A stretch of DNA of 64,000 nucleotides from Paraspadella gotoi (taxonomy: Eukaryota; Chaetognatha), in assembly GCA_051294375.1 (NCBI GenBank), contig JBJCIZ010000275.1, forward strand, positions 28,119 to 92,118, in the 5' to 3' direction. Made by a program: the position numbers and the translations under genes. A model generated the notes under the pieces. That model saw only the letters and a list, made by a program, of their open reading frames with translations. It was not told the origin of the DNA and did no database searches. Position 1 is the stretch's first letter, and the number at the start of each line of letters is the position of its first letter. This document shows, piece after piece, positions 37,264 through 47,129 of this stretch.

Positions 37264-37552
37264 TAGTCGGGCATTGCCTAGGTTCACCCCGCCTATAAGC
37301 ATGACACCTTCAGTCCTGACCCGGTGGCTCATGGAGTCAAGCCATCAGCTCATGACCACTAGGTACCGGGTTCAATCCCAACCCGGTACCTACCCTGTGG
37401 GAAGCGTGAGGACGGCCGTAAGCCGCCTTGGGGGCGTGGCAAGCCCTCAAGCCTGGTTCCAAGCCCAGGACACGTTCCATGGCTACTAAAGGGGGTTATA
37501 GAAGTTACGGATAGTCATCTTCAGCCCACTTAGCGCCTTATCCACAATGCTA
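37264..37552 (+). mobile_element. tRNA-derived SINE-like retroposon, duplicate in block B2
   Basis: Same family as 32104-32382. The B box reads GGGTTCAATCCCA here and the T-arm pairs better than in copy 1. The end is 'gcgccttatccacaatg'. Confidence 0.6.
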
Positions 37553-37554
37553 CA

Positions 37555-37866
37555 TCTATATAAAATCAAAGATGGAAAATTTGTTTGTACAGAAGCAGTC
37601 TATTTGTTCTGGCTTGTTTGATATCAAGATGTTGATGATTTGACAAGAGAAAAAAAATGCGAGCCCTTCAGATGCAACAGGATCGGAATCAAGTGTTTTT
37701 ACACATCTGATGAAGACTCGCAACCAACTTACAGCCTGACATAAATCAGCATCATCTTTGCAATGTGTTTCCTGAATAGCCATTATCCCTAATCCCCTAT
37801 CAGCATTTAACAAATTTAATAGCCAATCACCCTTCCTCTGTCCTATATCACCCTTTAATTAGATAC
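37555..37866 (-). pseudogene. LINE endonuclease fragment in block B2
   Basis: Best-preserved copy. An 85-codon minus frame reads LNADRGLGIMAIQETHCKDD, and later SEGLAFFFSCQIINI. The first part is the expected N-terminal beta-strand and QETH active-site segment of an APE-type LINE endonuclease. The rest of the element is missing. Confidence 0.65.
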
Positions 37867-39010
37867 CTCATAGGAGAGCTAATTTTAATTCATTTTTTTA
37901 TATATTTTTATGCCAGTCCCCGTAGGATGATGTCAATATTCACTTGCAAAAAACCGTTTTAAAATTCCTACAATAGTTTCCGAGATATGGTCATAAACGT
38001 CAGCCTTAAAAGGTAAAATTTATCAGAATAAAATTTTTGAGTTTCTCTAAAGATTTCTGACGCGCTAATACTAACTATTTGAAAAAAATAGAAAACATTT
38101 TGCTGATTTCTTCAAGCATTTACAATAAATGAGTTATGCGATGGGTACAACTGAAAGTGATGTCTCAAGATGACGAAAAAAATTTTCTTCAAGTTTTATA
38201 TTAAAATTTAAGTATTGTACCAATAAAATTAAGTAAGATACTCCCGCTTAGCCGAAACTTTTAATTAACAAAAATTTGTACTGCGTAGTTCAAATCTTTA
38301 GTTCTTTAATGGTAAAACAAGTTTGAGCAAACAATGTCGGATCTGCCTACAACAATTAAGCGGTAATCTGCTAATCAGATGATAAATCACAATATTTTTT
38401 TAAATTTTTTTTAACTCGCATCACTTTTTTAACTCGCATCATTTTTTCAACTCGCATAATTTTTTCCATGCACATAATTTTTTCAACTCATCATTTTTTC
38501 AATTTACATCATTTTAACAATTCGCATCATTTTTTTTAACTTGCATCATTTTTTCAACTTGCATGATTTTTTCAACTTGCATTATTTCTTCAACTTGCAT
38601 TATTTCTTCAACTTGCATAATTTTTTCAACTTGCATAATTTTTTCAACTTGCATAATTTTTTCAACTTGCATAATTTTTTCAACTTGCATAATTTTTTCA
38701 ACTTGCATACTTTTTTCAACTTGCATATTTTTTTCAACTTGCATAATTTTTTAAACTTGCATAATTTTTTCAACTTGCACAATTTTTTTAAATTGTATCA
38801 TTTTTTCAAATTAATTAATTAAAACATTTATTAGTAATCATAAATAAAAAATATTCAAGTAAATGTGACTTATGACCATATCTTGGAAACTATTGTAGGA
38901 ATTTTAAAATGGGTTTTTGCAAGTGAATATTAATTTAACATCATCCTCCAGGGACTGGCATAAAAATATATAAAAAAATTAATTAAAATTAGCTCTCTTA
39001 TGAGGTATCT
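37861..39010. mobile_element. TIR DNA transposon-like element with ~140 bp inverted repeats and nested Helentron-like DNA
   Basis: The left arm (37861-38005) starts AGATACCTCATAGGAGAGC. The right arm (38870-39010) ends GCTCTCTTATGAGGTATCT. The arms match over about 140 bases, including a 'gaccatatct' segment. A T precedes and an A follows, compatible with a TA target but not proven. The interior includes a reverse Helentron-like end from about 38314. There is no transposase frame. Confidence 0.65.
38314..38860 (+). mobile_element. Helentron-like end with 19-base satellite array
   Basis: It starts AAACAAGTTTGAGCAAACAATG then GTCGGATCTGC, the same end as at 29430-29451 reversed. From 38410 to 38815 there are about twenty units of TTTTTTCAACTTGCATAAT. 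Translations of this array give meaningless heptad-like strings on both strands. Confidence 0.7.
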
Positions 39011-39271
39011 ACTTATACTCTCTGATACTCATTGTCTACATTTAGGTACAAATCGTGTTCTCATACGTTAAATATTAAAAAATGCATAATTATTATTAAT
39101 AAATCAATTATCAAATGATTTCATACATTAAAAATAATATGAAATTATTATTTATTTAAATATAAGCAAATAAATAAATTATAAATTAATAAAATTAGTA
39201 CTGTTTTAAATACAAACAAAATTAAACATTAAACTTTATATGATAATCCTTTCTTTTCGTTGTTAAAGCTG
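39011..39271. other. AT-rich spacer
   Basis: No gene or named repeat seen. The string 'acattaaacttta' near 39224 recurs just right of the palindrome at 40668. Confidence 0.4.
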
Positions 39272-40494
39272 ATTTAGAGAAAAACAAAGTTTTATTAGTT
39301 TTCAACGAATTTGTTTTTTATTGGTAACAGACATGTTTCGGCTTTGGTTTTCAAGCCTTTCTTCCCAGTGTTGTTTAGTTTGTGAAATTAGACAAAAATA
39401 TTGTGCAAAATAAGAAGAGAGAAAGGAGAGAGAGAGAAGAGAGAGAAGAGAGAGAGAAAGGAAGTGAAAGTTTCCAACAAAAGTGGTGGAGACAGAACAG
39501 TGGTCAGAGGTGAGACAGGTAATTGAACACAGATTGAGTGAGTTTTTTGAAAAGAAATGAAAATTGTTAGAGAAGAAAGAGAAGAGAGAGAGATAGACTT
39601 AACAAGAGGATAATAAATAATTAAAAATATACATTGTGCAATGTACAACAGTGATAAATGTTTAAAAAAAAAAAAAAAAACTGAAAAGATTGTGTCGAGA
39701 ATTTTTAACAATGTGTAAAAGAGTGAATAAATAATTCAATATATGTTACTAATTAGCTAAAGAAATTTGGTGAAAATGTGAAGTTGAAAAATGAAAGAAA
39801 GTTTAGTTTTATATTTTTATTGCTATATAAGAGCCTAAAGAATTGAAATTTAAGGAGTAAGAAAGAGCTCAAAATGAGTCTGGCCCCCCTTGGTTGTGCA
39901 AAGGAAGGACATAGGGAGAGTGTGACCGAACTTGTTAAGTGTTGGACTGGGGATCTTTCCTTCTGGCTCAATCCCCAGTTCCAACACTTACACAGTTCGG
40001 TCACAGCTCTCCTTCTCAGCCACTGACGCCGCCAATGACCGTCACCATCCCCTATGGTCCTTCCTTTGCACAACCAAGTGGGCCAGCTTCATTTGAGCTC
40101 TTTCTTACTCCTTAAATTTCAATTTCCTTAGGCTCTTTATATAGCAATAAAAAATATAACCTAAACTTTCTTTCATTTTTCAACTTCAACATTTCACCAA
40201 AATTTCTTTAGCTAATTAGTACATATATTGAATTATTTATTCACTCTTTTACAATTGTTAAAAATTCTCCACCAATCTTTTTCAGTTTTTTTTTTTAAAC
40301 ATTTATCACTGTTGTACATTGCACAATGTATATTTTAATTATTTATTTATCCCTGTTTAAGTCTATCTCTCTCTCTCTCTCTTTCTCCTAACAAATTTCA
40401 TTTCTTTCAAAACTCACTCAATCTGTGTTCAACTTACCCTGTCCTCACCTCTGACCACTGTTCTGTCTCACCACTTTGTTGGAAACTTAACTTC

Positions 40495-40530
<36 letters not shown>

Positions 40531-40666
40531 TCTTCTTGCACAATATTTTTGTCTAATTCACAAACTAAAAACACTGAAGAAGGCTTGAAAAACCAAAGCC
40601 GAAACATGTCTGTTTACCAATAAAAACAAATCGTTGAAAACTAATAAAACTTTGTTTTTCTCTAAA
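39272..40666. mobile_element. Giant palindrome / foldback element, arms of about 680 bp
   Basis: The left arm (39272-39953) and right arm (39972-40666) are inverted copies from 'tttagagaaaaacaaag' to the centre, where GTTGGACTGGGGA faces TCCCCAGTTCCAAC around an 18-base loop. Arms differ by a few percent, including indels, and each has a GAGA/TCTC tract. Nearly the whole length would fold as one hairpin. No coding sequence is supported. Confidence 0.85.
40569..40616 (+). ncRNA. Hammerhead-ribozyme-like motif in the right palindrome arm
   Basis: In order: AAACA (40569-40573) pairing with TGTTT (40611-40615) as stem I; core CTGAAGA (40574-40580); stem II GGCTT/AAGCC (40582-40586 with 40596-40600); core GAAA (40601-40604); and a self-complementary ACATGT leading to the GTC cleavage triplet (40608-40610). 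One unpaired A lies between the core and stem II, and stem III would be minimal or dimeric. The matching site in the left arm (39325-39375, minus) has lost the CTGANGA core. Similar motifs are known from Penelope-like elements. Activity is unproven. Confidence 0.4.
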
Positions 40667-40680
40667 ACATTAAACTTTAA

Positions 40681-40825
40681 AGGGTCGGAGCTGGGAGATG
40701 GAGTTGAAGCTGTCTCAAAATTTTTATTAGAGCTGGAGTTGGAGCTAGAGCCGGAGTTGGAGCTGAAAAATATTTTTGGCTGGAGCTGGAGTTGGAGCTG
40801 GAGCTGGAGAAAAAATGGCCAGCTT
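40681..40825 (+). repeat. GGAGCT minisatellite-bearing dispersed repeat
   Basis: Begins AAACTTTAAAGGGTCGGAGC, then hexamers of the GGAGCT/GGAGTT type in two blocks separated by a 'gaaaaatatttttgg' spacer. Ends 'aaaaaatggccagctt'. Inverted relatives are at 58527-58720 and 63505-63700. Confidence 0.75.
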
Positions 40826-42236
40826 CACAACCCTGCATATAAATTATACAATACATATTATATATATGTTAATGTATTTTAATGTATGTTAATGTATACA
40901 TTAGAGTGATGTGAAAATAATAAAATTTTAGAAAATTAAAATTTAGCTTATAAAACATGAAAATAAAAACCAATAAAATACTTTGATGAATTTATTTTTT
41001 AATTTTATACATTAGTGAGCACCAGTGAGCTATATTTATATATAATATTAAGTATATAATAAGCTTAAATTTCAAAATCTAAATTTTTAAATTTTAAGAT
41101 CGGATTTAGATTCCTTGCAAAAAGTTTATCTAAGAATGTATAATTATTTTTTAAAATTTCTTTCATTATATACAAAGCTGACTGGGCTTTTAAAAAAAGA
41201 AAAATAACTACAGATAAGTATTCACTAATATGATAGTTTTCAAGATATAACTGCTAAATTTTGATTCTATGGCACCGCCGCAATTTCAAACTTTCACTTC
41301 ACCCTAGTATTAGACGAGAATCTCGATTTAAAAAAGATTCAACATTTTTCTTATATAGATTTCCGTTCAAATCTGACTACCCAAATTGCAAACGCGATTG
41401 CCAAAAATCCGGGTAGAAATCAGTTGTAAAAACGCAGGATTCCGATAGCGTTACATCTGAAGAGCTTGTCCTATTCGTTTTTTCACATTTGATGAAGGAT
41501 TTGATATCAAACAAGCCAGGGGAAATGCACTCCTCATAGTCAGAGAATTTTCAAACCTCATTTTTACTATAGAAATGAAAGGGAAAGTTTACAAACTTAA
41601 AATTGCAAACGGGATTGCTATATGTTCCTGTTACATGAGAGACTTCGAATTTCGCGATTCCGATAGCTTTGTTTCTGAATAGCTTGTCCTATTTTTCATT
41701 TTTCATTTTATAATGATTTTGACATAAAATGATCAGGTTAAAATGAAATAGTCTGGTTTGAATCGCGAAATTTTTATTTAAAAGACATTAAAAGGAAGGT
41801 TTGAGAAAAAACTGTTTTTTCCTAATGTCTTTTGAAGAATAAAGATAAAGGGATGGCAATAGTACCAAAATGAAACCATAATCATAGGGCACTTACAAGA
41901 TACAATTTTTAGAATTTACTTATACTGAAACCTCTTACAGGGTAAGCGTGTCAACTAAGTCAAAATTTATAATGAATTTTAAAACTAAATGACACCCATA
42001 AGAATTAATGAAAATTAAATTATTTTTTAATGATTCTGAAAGAAAAAGGCTAAATTATACTCTAGTAAAACTTTAAAGTTTTTTTGGATAAAGAATGTGA
42101 ATTTTTTGTCACTTAAATATTTGCTTGTCTGATTTTACAAGCATGCTTACAAAATCTACAAAAATATTATTTACCCAAATCACAGCCTAAGTATTTATCC
42201 TTCTTTTCCACAGAAAAGTAAACATTATCTTATTAT
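40826..42236. other. AT-rich sequence with a diverged LINE relic and a foldback-arm-like piece
   Basis: The stretch 41040-41160 resembles one arm of the foldback family (a 'ggatttagattccttgcaaaaag' motif). The stretch 41440-41590 is a diverged match to the LINE endonuclease fragment ('gattccgatagcgttacatctgaag', 'gatatcaaacaagccag'), and a second partial match is at 41650-41720. No intact gene. Confidence 0.45.
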
Positions 42237-42511
42237 CTACGTGGGCTGAAGATGACTATCCGTAACTTCTATAACCCCCTAGCAGCCTGGAACGGGTCCT
42301 GGGCTTGGAACCAGGCTTGAGGGTTTGCCAATGCCCCCAAGGCGGCTTACGGGCCGTTCCTCACGCTTTCCGCAGGGTAGGTACGGGTTGGGGATTGAAC
42401 CCGGTATCTAGTGGTCATGAGCTGATGGCTTTACTCAATGAGCCACCGGGTTCACAACTGAAAGTGTCATGATTCTAGGCGGGGTTGAACCTAGGCAATG
42501 CCCGACTACAG
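42237..42511 (-). mobile_element. tRNA-derived SINE-like retroposon, independent copy
   Basis: Reverse-strand copy starting 'agtcgggcattgcctagg', with a B box (GGGTTCAATCC) and the shared body. It is diverged from the block B copies and sits in unrelated flanks, showing a dispersed family. Confidence 0.6.
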
Positions 42512-42599
42512 ATTTACAATTATTCCAGTCATTCTCTATCCAAAAATATAAAAATATTATGAAAAAAAGGTTTGGGATGCGACTATAGGAATTTGGTTC

Positions 42600-43191
42600 T
42601 ACTACTATCTAGGAAAAAGTTAGAAATATTTTAATTGAGGATATCTACTCGAAAACTTGCTCGATATTTTAAAAATCAGGATGTTTCAGATTTTACACTA
42701 AATTTCCTTTCAGTTGCTTCCTTCCATTTTTTCGTAGTTCCAACCGTATAGAAGTTAGAGGCAAATATAAGATTGCTACCTCAAGTGAGAAATGGCGGAA
42801 AAAATCGCTTTTAGTTTTCTCACAATTCTTGTATTGCTACGACGTAAGCAGTGGCATGCAATCATCATATCAACTTATTCTCTGGTTGGCGCGGGGACCT
42901 CCCCGATCTCATTCAATTAATCGCTTTGGTCGCAGTGAAAAAGATGCAGTCGAGAACGCGCAACATCAACATCGGGGCTGAAAGAATTGCGCTAAAGTGT
43001 GCGAAAAACATTTCCCCTTCGTTACCTCAATTCGCTTTACGAGAGCATGCCCAGACGAATGAGGCAGTGGTCGATGCCGAGGAAGGGCATTACCAATATT
43101 GAGAATGTTTTACCCATGTTTTGTATATTTTTTATTGAATAAATGACTTTAAAAAAAAAAATGTTTCTAACTTTTTTCCTAGATAGTAGTA
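42600..43191. mobile_element. Small TIR element with a gene-like core
   Basis: Inverted termini TACTACTATCTAGG (42600-42613) and its complement (to 43191) continue through AAAAAGTTAGAAA, about 31 bases with one extra A. The interior has an AATAAA signal (43138-43143) 8 bases before an 11-A run, suggesting the 3' end of an embedded transcription unit rather than a processed pseudogene, since the A-run abuts the TIR. No target duplication was recognised. Confidence 0.6.
42792..43102 (+). pseudogene. Unidentified gene remnant inside the TIR element, possible THAP-like finger
   Basis: An ATG at 42792 opens a 42-codon frame starting MAEKIAFSFLTILVLL. A second frame overlaps from about 42851 to 43102. 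In the third frame, NCAKVCEKHF is preceded by basic/acidic helix-like residues and resembles the C-terminal Cys-x2-His-Phe part of THAP fingers, which occur in P-element-type transposases. The reading requires frameshifts and passes one stop, so this is a weak identification. The hydrophobic start could equally be a signal-anchor. Confidence 0.25.
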
Positions 43192-43287
43192 TACATTCTT
43201 ACGATTATCTGGACAATCTAAAATAAGTTATTGGATCCAAAGTATTTCGAAGTACTGTTATATGTTATTTTCAAAGCTTCTGTATCA

Positions 43288-43293
43288 ACTTAC
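43288..43293 (-). other. 5' splice donor of the cysteine-repeat exon
   Basis: Minus-strand GTAAGT directly after a ...NKYQ codon series, splitting the next codon after its first base. Continuing the frame past it meets a stop within seven codons. Confidence 0.8.
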
Positions 43294-45543
43294 CTTGATA
43301 TTTATTTGCTGTTCCTCTTGGACAATCTTTCATTTCTTCAGCAGCAACCTGGTCAACATAAGATCCAGGAGGAGCTTTTACACAGCTGCTTCTCCCTTGT
43401 AAGGGCTGGAAAAATCCAATCATACAACTCCTACAACCAAGAGCTCCGACCCCTTTTTGATATGTTCCAGCTGGGCATAGTTTGCACTCACTGTCAGGAC
43501 TATCTGAATAACTACCTGCAGGACATGTACCATCGCAGGTTACAGCCCCTAAAAGAGTTGAATGAGAACCAGCTGGACACCGTTTACATTCGGACATTGC
43601 CGGTCTGTCTTGATGTGTTCCCATGGGACATAATTTGCATATTGCAGTTCCAAACTCGGTAGAATAATGACCCGGTTCGCAAGGATGACAAATGTGTTGT
43701 CCTCTATCAGGCTGCTCATATCCTCTTGGACATGGAGAACATTGTTTTAAACCATATGTGCTGCTTACAGTTCCTGATTCACACTGAATGCAGGAAAAAG
43801 ATCCAAAATTATTTGAAAAATGTCCAATATCACATTTCTGGCAACTCTCGGATCCTACATTATTACTAAATTGTCCTGGTTTACAACTTTTACAATATTT
43901 TGAACCTAATTTTTGAGTGTAGTGGCCCTTTGCACAAGAAAAGCAGAAGTCTGATCCAGTAAAATTTATGAATTTTCCTTTGGGACATGCTTGGCATTGT
44001 ATTGAACCAGCTGATTGTGAAAAATAACCCAGTGGGCATTTAACACAGGAATGATTTCCTACTTTGGATTTAAAGGTTCCAACTGGACATTTAGTACAAA
44101 GAGTTACATCTTCTGAAAGGATTTCATAACCTTTTGGACACATTTTTACACACGTTGTTTTTCCTTTATTTATTATTTTTAGATTTTTACAATCTCTACA
44201 TGCTGAAGCATCATAAGGATTTATGCATTCACCTCTTTTTTTGCATTGATCATGACAATCTAATCTACACATGAAATCAATAAGGGTCCATGGCTTTTCG
44301 CATTGCAATTTCCTGTGCCCTTGAATAACTTGTATGTTTAAAAAATCAACACTTTTTTCACCTGATCCAAAAGAATAAAACCGAAGTGGTTCTCTTATAC
44401 CTCCAGTATCGAACTCGGCAGTTGCAAAGACTCTGTTGTTTTCAGAATTCGGTTGCGATTTGCCGTACATTAGAATAAGATCATTGTTTGGTAAATGATG
44501 TATACAAACAAAAAAAGATTCAAAGAGGGAAGGATCACCAAGAGAACCAATACTAAGTCCAATTCTTGCAGTTACTTGCTTAAAACCTTTATAAAATCCA
44601 ACACCTTCAGAATTTATCTGTACATAATACCAAGTGGAATGAGTTTTAGGAACAGTAGCAAATATAATAAAGATATCGCCCTCAGTTGCTGCCATAAAGT
44701 CGATGCAGGAAAGATTTTTGCTTCTATCTATTGTATGAGTATTGGACCAATAAACGTTGCATGGAATTGCTCCAGAACGCTGACCTTCCTTTGTCATTGT
44801 TGAGTTGAAAAAAGAAATTTCAAGAACTCTTGCTGCCGGATAGTTTGCAAAGCCACTGTCAAGATCTGGGACAACTTTTGAGTTAACTTCAAAGTCTGAC
44901 TTTGTCATGACAAGAAATCCTGCAAGATCATAGCTGAATAAAACTCCATTGATACAAACCGGATGATTCAGGGAACCTACTTCTGGTAGTTCACAACCGG
45001 ATAAACTGTCAAATTTATAAGAATCAGGATAAAGGGTGTACCACTTTTTTCCTCGAAAAAGTATATCTACAGTCTGGTCTTTTTTAATGAGACTACCAAT
45101 GTCGTGAGGTAGTTGAAATTGAACTTTGAATTTCTCTGACTTGAGTTTAAAATATGATGGGTATTTTGTTTTGTTTCCGTTTCCAATATAAGCAAGAGTA
45201 TCTGTTTCACATCCAGGTTTTCCACCCTTTAATACAAATGATGAGGTTGGTGCTGGACCCTCCATCATGTATATAGCAATAGCTTGTTGTAAAGATCTCA
45301 ATTTTATTGTAAATTTTTCTTTAAAATCATCAAAGGATTTATATCTACAAAAAACTTTTTTTTCTATTAACTGAGAATAATTTCCAATAGGAATCTCTTC
45401 TAAACGAACATAATAATACAATCCAGTTTTTTCATCTTTTTTTAAATTCTTGATATATTCGGGATCCTGATTTACACAGCCAAAATCTTTATTACCAGTA
45501 GGGAACAAGGCATCCATATTAATGTTTAACAGGTTGTCAATTT
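43294..45543 (-). CDS. Large internal exon of a secreted or cell-surface cysteine-rich protein with GCC2/GCC3 (ephrin-receptor-like) repeats
   Basis: A single 2250-base exon of about 750 codons with no internal stop. On the minus strand it is entered after a pyrimidine-rich ...TTGCTTTTAG acceptor (AG at 45545-45544) and left at a perfect GTAAGT donor (43293-43288). No start codon is claimed; the first exon and any signal peptide lie elsewhere. Residues about 1-410 are an unrecognised globular region with several N-glycosylation sequons (NYS, NKT, NST, NLS). Residues about 415-480 resemble furin-like cysteine-rich modules of growth-factor receptors (CRLDCHDQC...CRDC...CVKMCPKGYE). Then come 14 contiguous 17-residue repeats of the type xxCPxGxx...Gxx..C, a 15th lacking both cysteines, and the start of a 16th cut by the intron. 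The family is extracellular, likely ligand-binding or structural; its exact role is unknown. Confidence 0.85.
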
Positions 45544-46302
45544 CTAAAAGCAATCATAAAGTAATCAATGAAAGAAAAGCAGTTTTTTGTTTTAATCTGA
45601 CTAAGGAAAATATTAAGACAATAACTACTCTGTATGGTTAGAAAATCAACTTTGAAATGCAAGATTCCAATAGAGAAGTGTCTAAACCCCTAATCAAATT
45701 TATTTTGTTTGCAGTTTTTTGCAGTTTTCATGTAAAACAAACAGGATTAAATCATCTACCAACTTAAATTCCTGAGGCAATAACACCATGATATATTTAC
45801 AAAATTGCTTTAAATCTTTGTCATTTCCGTAACCAAATATCTCAAGGGTTAGTCAATTTTTTTTTCCCAAAGCCATCATTTATCTAACGCACCAATCATT
45901 TCAAATGATTCAGATAATTGTTTAAATAAAAAAAAATATTCAATTGGTTAGTGAAGTTTGTGAGAAAGAATTCTGTAAATTACAAAAATGTCAATGATAT
46001 TTCTCGGCCGAAAATTCCATTTCTACTTTAGTAAACAAAGTAGTTTATATAAAAGGCATTGTTATTTTATTCTCGAACGCATTTCCCTTCGATGTTATAC
46101 TGAAATAAACTCTCGTTCACTTTTTTGGCTTCAAATTTTTTTCACTAAAAATTCCGTCCTCCACTTGGTGTTCAGCGCTGGTTCCGAATAAATTTCTTTG
46201 TCTCAAAGGAAATACTCGTTCTTCACTACCTAGATTTGTGGCGCATTAAAAAAAATAAAATCCCAAATTTACGCTTAGCACCAAATCTTTTCCAAATTTT
46301 TA
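45544..46302. other. Intron or intergenic sequence upstream of the exon
   Basis: AT-rich, with no further cysteine-repeat or signal-peptide exon recognised on the minus strand. The first ~40 bases contain the probable branch-point and polypyrimidine region of the acceptor. Confidence 0.45.
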
Positions 46303-46600
46303 ATCGAGCCTACCGGCAAAGCCGGTTCAGGCTTGATATTGTTTCTGGTGAGGTTCTTTGTTACGTAGTCGTCGTCGTCGTCCTCGGCGTCACCCTTTTT
46401 TGTATAAAAACTACTGCGCTTTTATAGTTTTTTTTAAATAAAAATCATTATGAATTACAATGAAGTTTAATAAAAGTGTGCGATCATAGTAAGTTAAAAA
46501 TTTAAATATGGCTTCTAATCTTGAAATAGCTTTGAAATTTTCATATTACATTTGAATTTTTTGAGACAAAGAAGCTCACCCAAATCAATATCAAGCCTGA
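46303..46600. mobile_element. Short inverted-terminal element (MITE-like)
   Basis: 'gttcaggcttgatattg' (46324-46340) is mirrored by 'caatatcaagcctgaac' (46577-46593), with GAGCC/GGGCTC ends outside. The left end also holds a small CCGGCAAAGCCGG hairpin. About 300 bases, no coding content. Confidence 0.5.
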
Positions 46601-46845
46601 ACGGGCTCAATAAAATATCCACACAAATCTTGGATGTAAATTTGGGATTTTTTATTGAGAAAAAAGCGCGGAATAAATGGAAAAAAATAATCAGAAAGAG
46701 AGAGAGAGAGAGAAAGATAAAGAGAAGCTGGACAGCCACTAGACCGCCGCTGCAGAGCTGAACTCGTTTTTCGACGAATCTGAGTAGGGCCAAACTCTTT
46801 TCCTTTCTATAAATATATTTTATTTCCTTTGATTGATTTGATTGA

Positions 46846-46880
<35 letters not shown>

Positions 46881-46957
46881 TGGTGAACAGATGCATAAAA
46901 GCTAAGTGACAGAGAGAGAGAGAGAGAACGAGAGGTACAGAGAGAGACAAAGAGAGA
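46601..46957. repeat. Helentron-like fragment plus GAGA and GATT microsatellites
   Basis: 46640-46780 resembles the Helentron-like interior around 28480-28960 ('gaaaaaagcgcggaataaatgg', 'agctggacag...ctgcagagc...aactcgttttt'). GATT repeats occupy 46829-46882, and GAGA repeats 46910-46957. Confidence 0.55.
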
Positions 46958-47115
46958 GATATGTGGATAAGGCGCTAAGTGGGCAGAAGATGACTATCCG
47001 TAACTTCTATAATCCCCTCAAGCAGACATGGAACGAGTCCTGGGTTTGAAACCAGGCTTGAGGGTTTGCCATGCCCCAAAGGCGGCTTACGGCCTTCTTC
47101 ACTCTTCCCGCAGTG
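46958..47115 (-). mobile_element. 5'-truncated tRNA-derived SINE-like copy
   Basis: Contains only the 3' half of the family, from 'cgggaagagtgaag' to the conserved 'cttagcgccttatccac' end. It ends inside a GAGA tract. The tRNA-like head is missing. Confidence 0.55.
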
Positions 47116-47129
47116 GAAGATAAACTAAA

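Larger units (their letters stand above)
33754..38891. repeat. Tandem duplication B, copy 2
   Basis: End-to-end match to 28670-33728. Unlike copy 1, it continues past '...tggaaact' into unique sequence and retains both TIRs of the 37861-39010 element. Confidence 0.85.

Noticed and set aside
38514-38822. Coiled-coil-like open frames (MQVEKI and FNLHNF repeats) on both strands
   Set aside because: They are translations of the 18-19-base satellite array in the Helentron-like element.
42792-43161. Processed (retrotransposed) mRNA copy, because of AATAAA plus an A-run
   Set aside because: The A-run abuts a terminal inverted repeat and no direct target repeats flank it. An element-borne gene 3' end fits better.
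43231-43662. 143-codon plus-strand open frame
   Set aside because: It is antisense to the cysteine-repeat exon, whose minus-strand reading has splice signals, periodic cysteines and 750 open codons.
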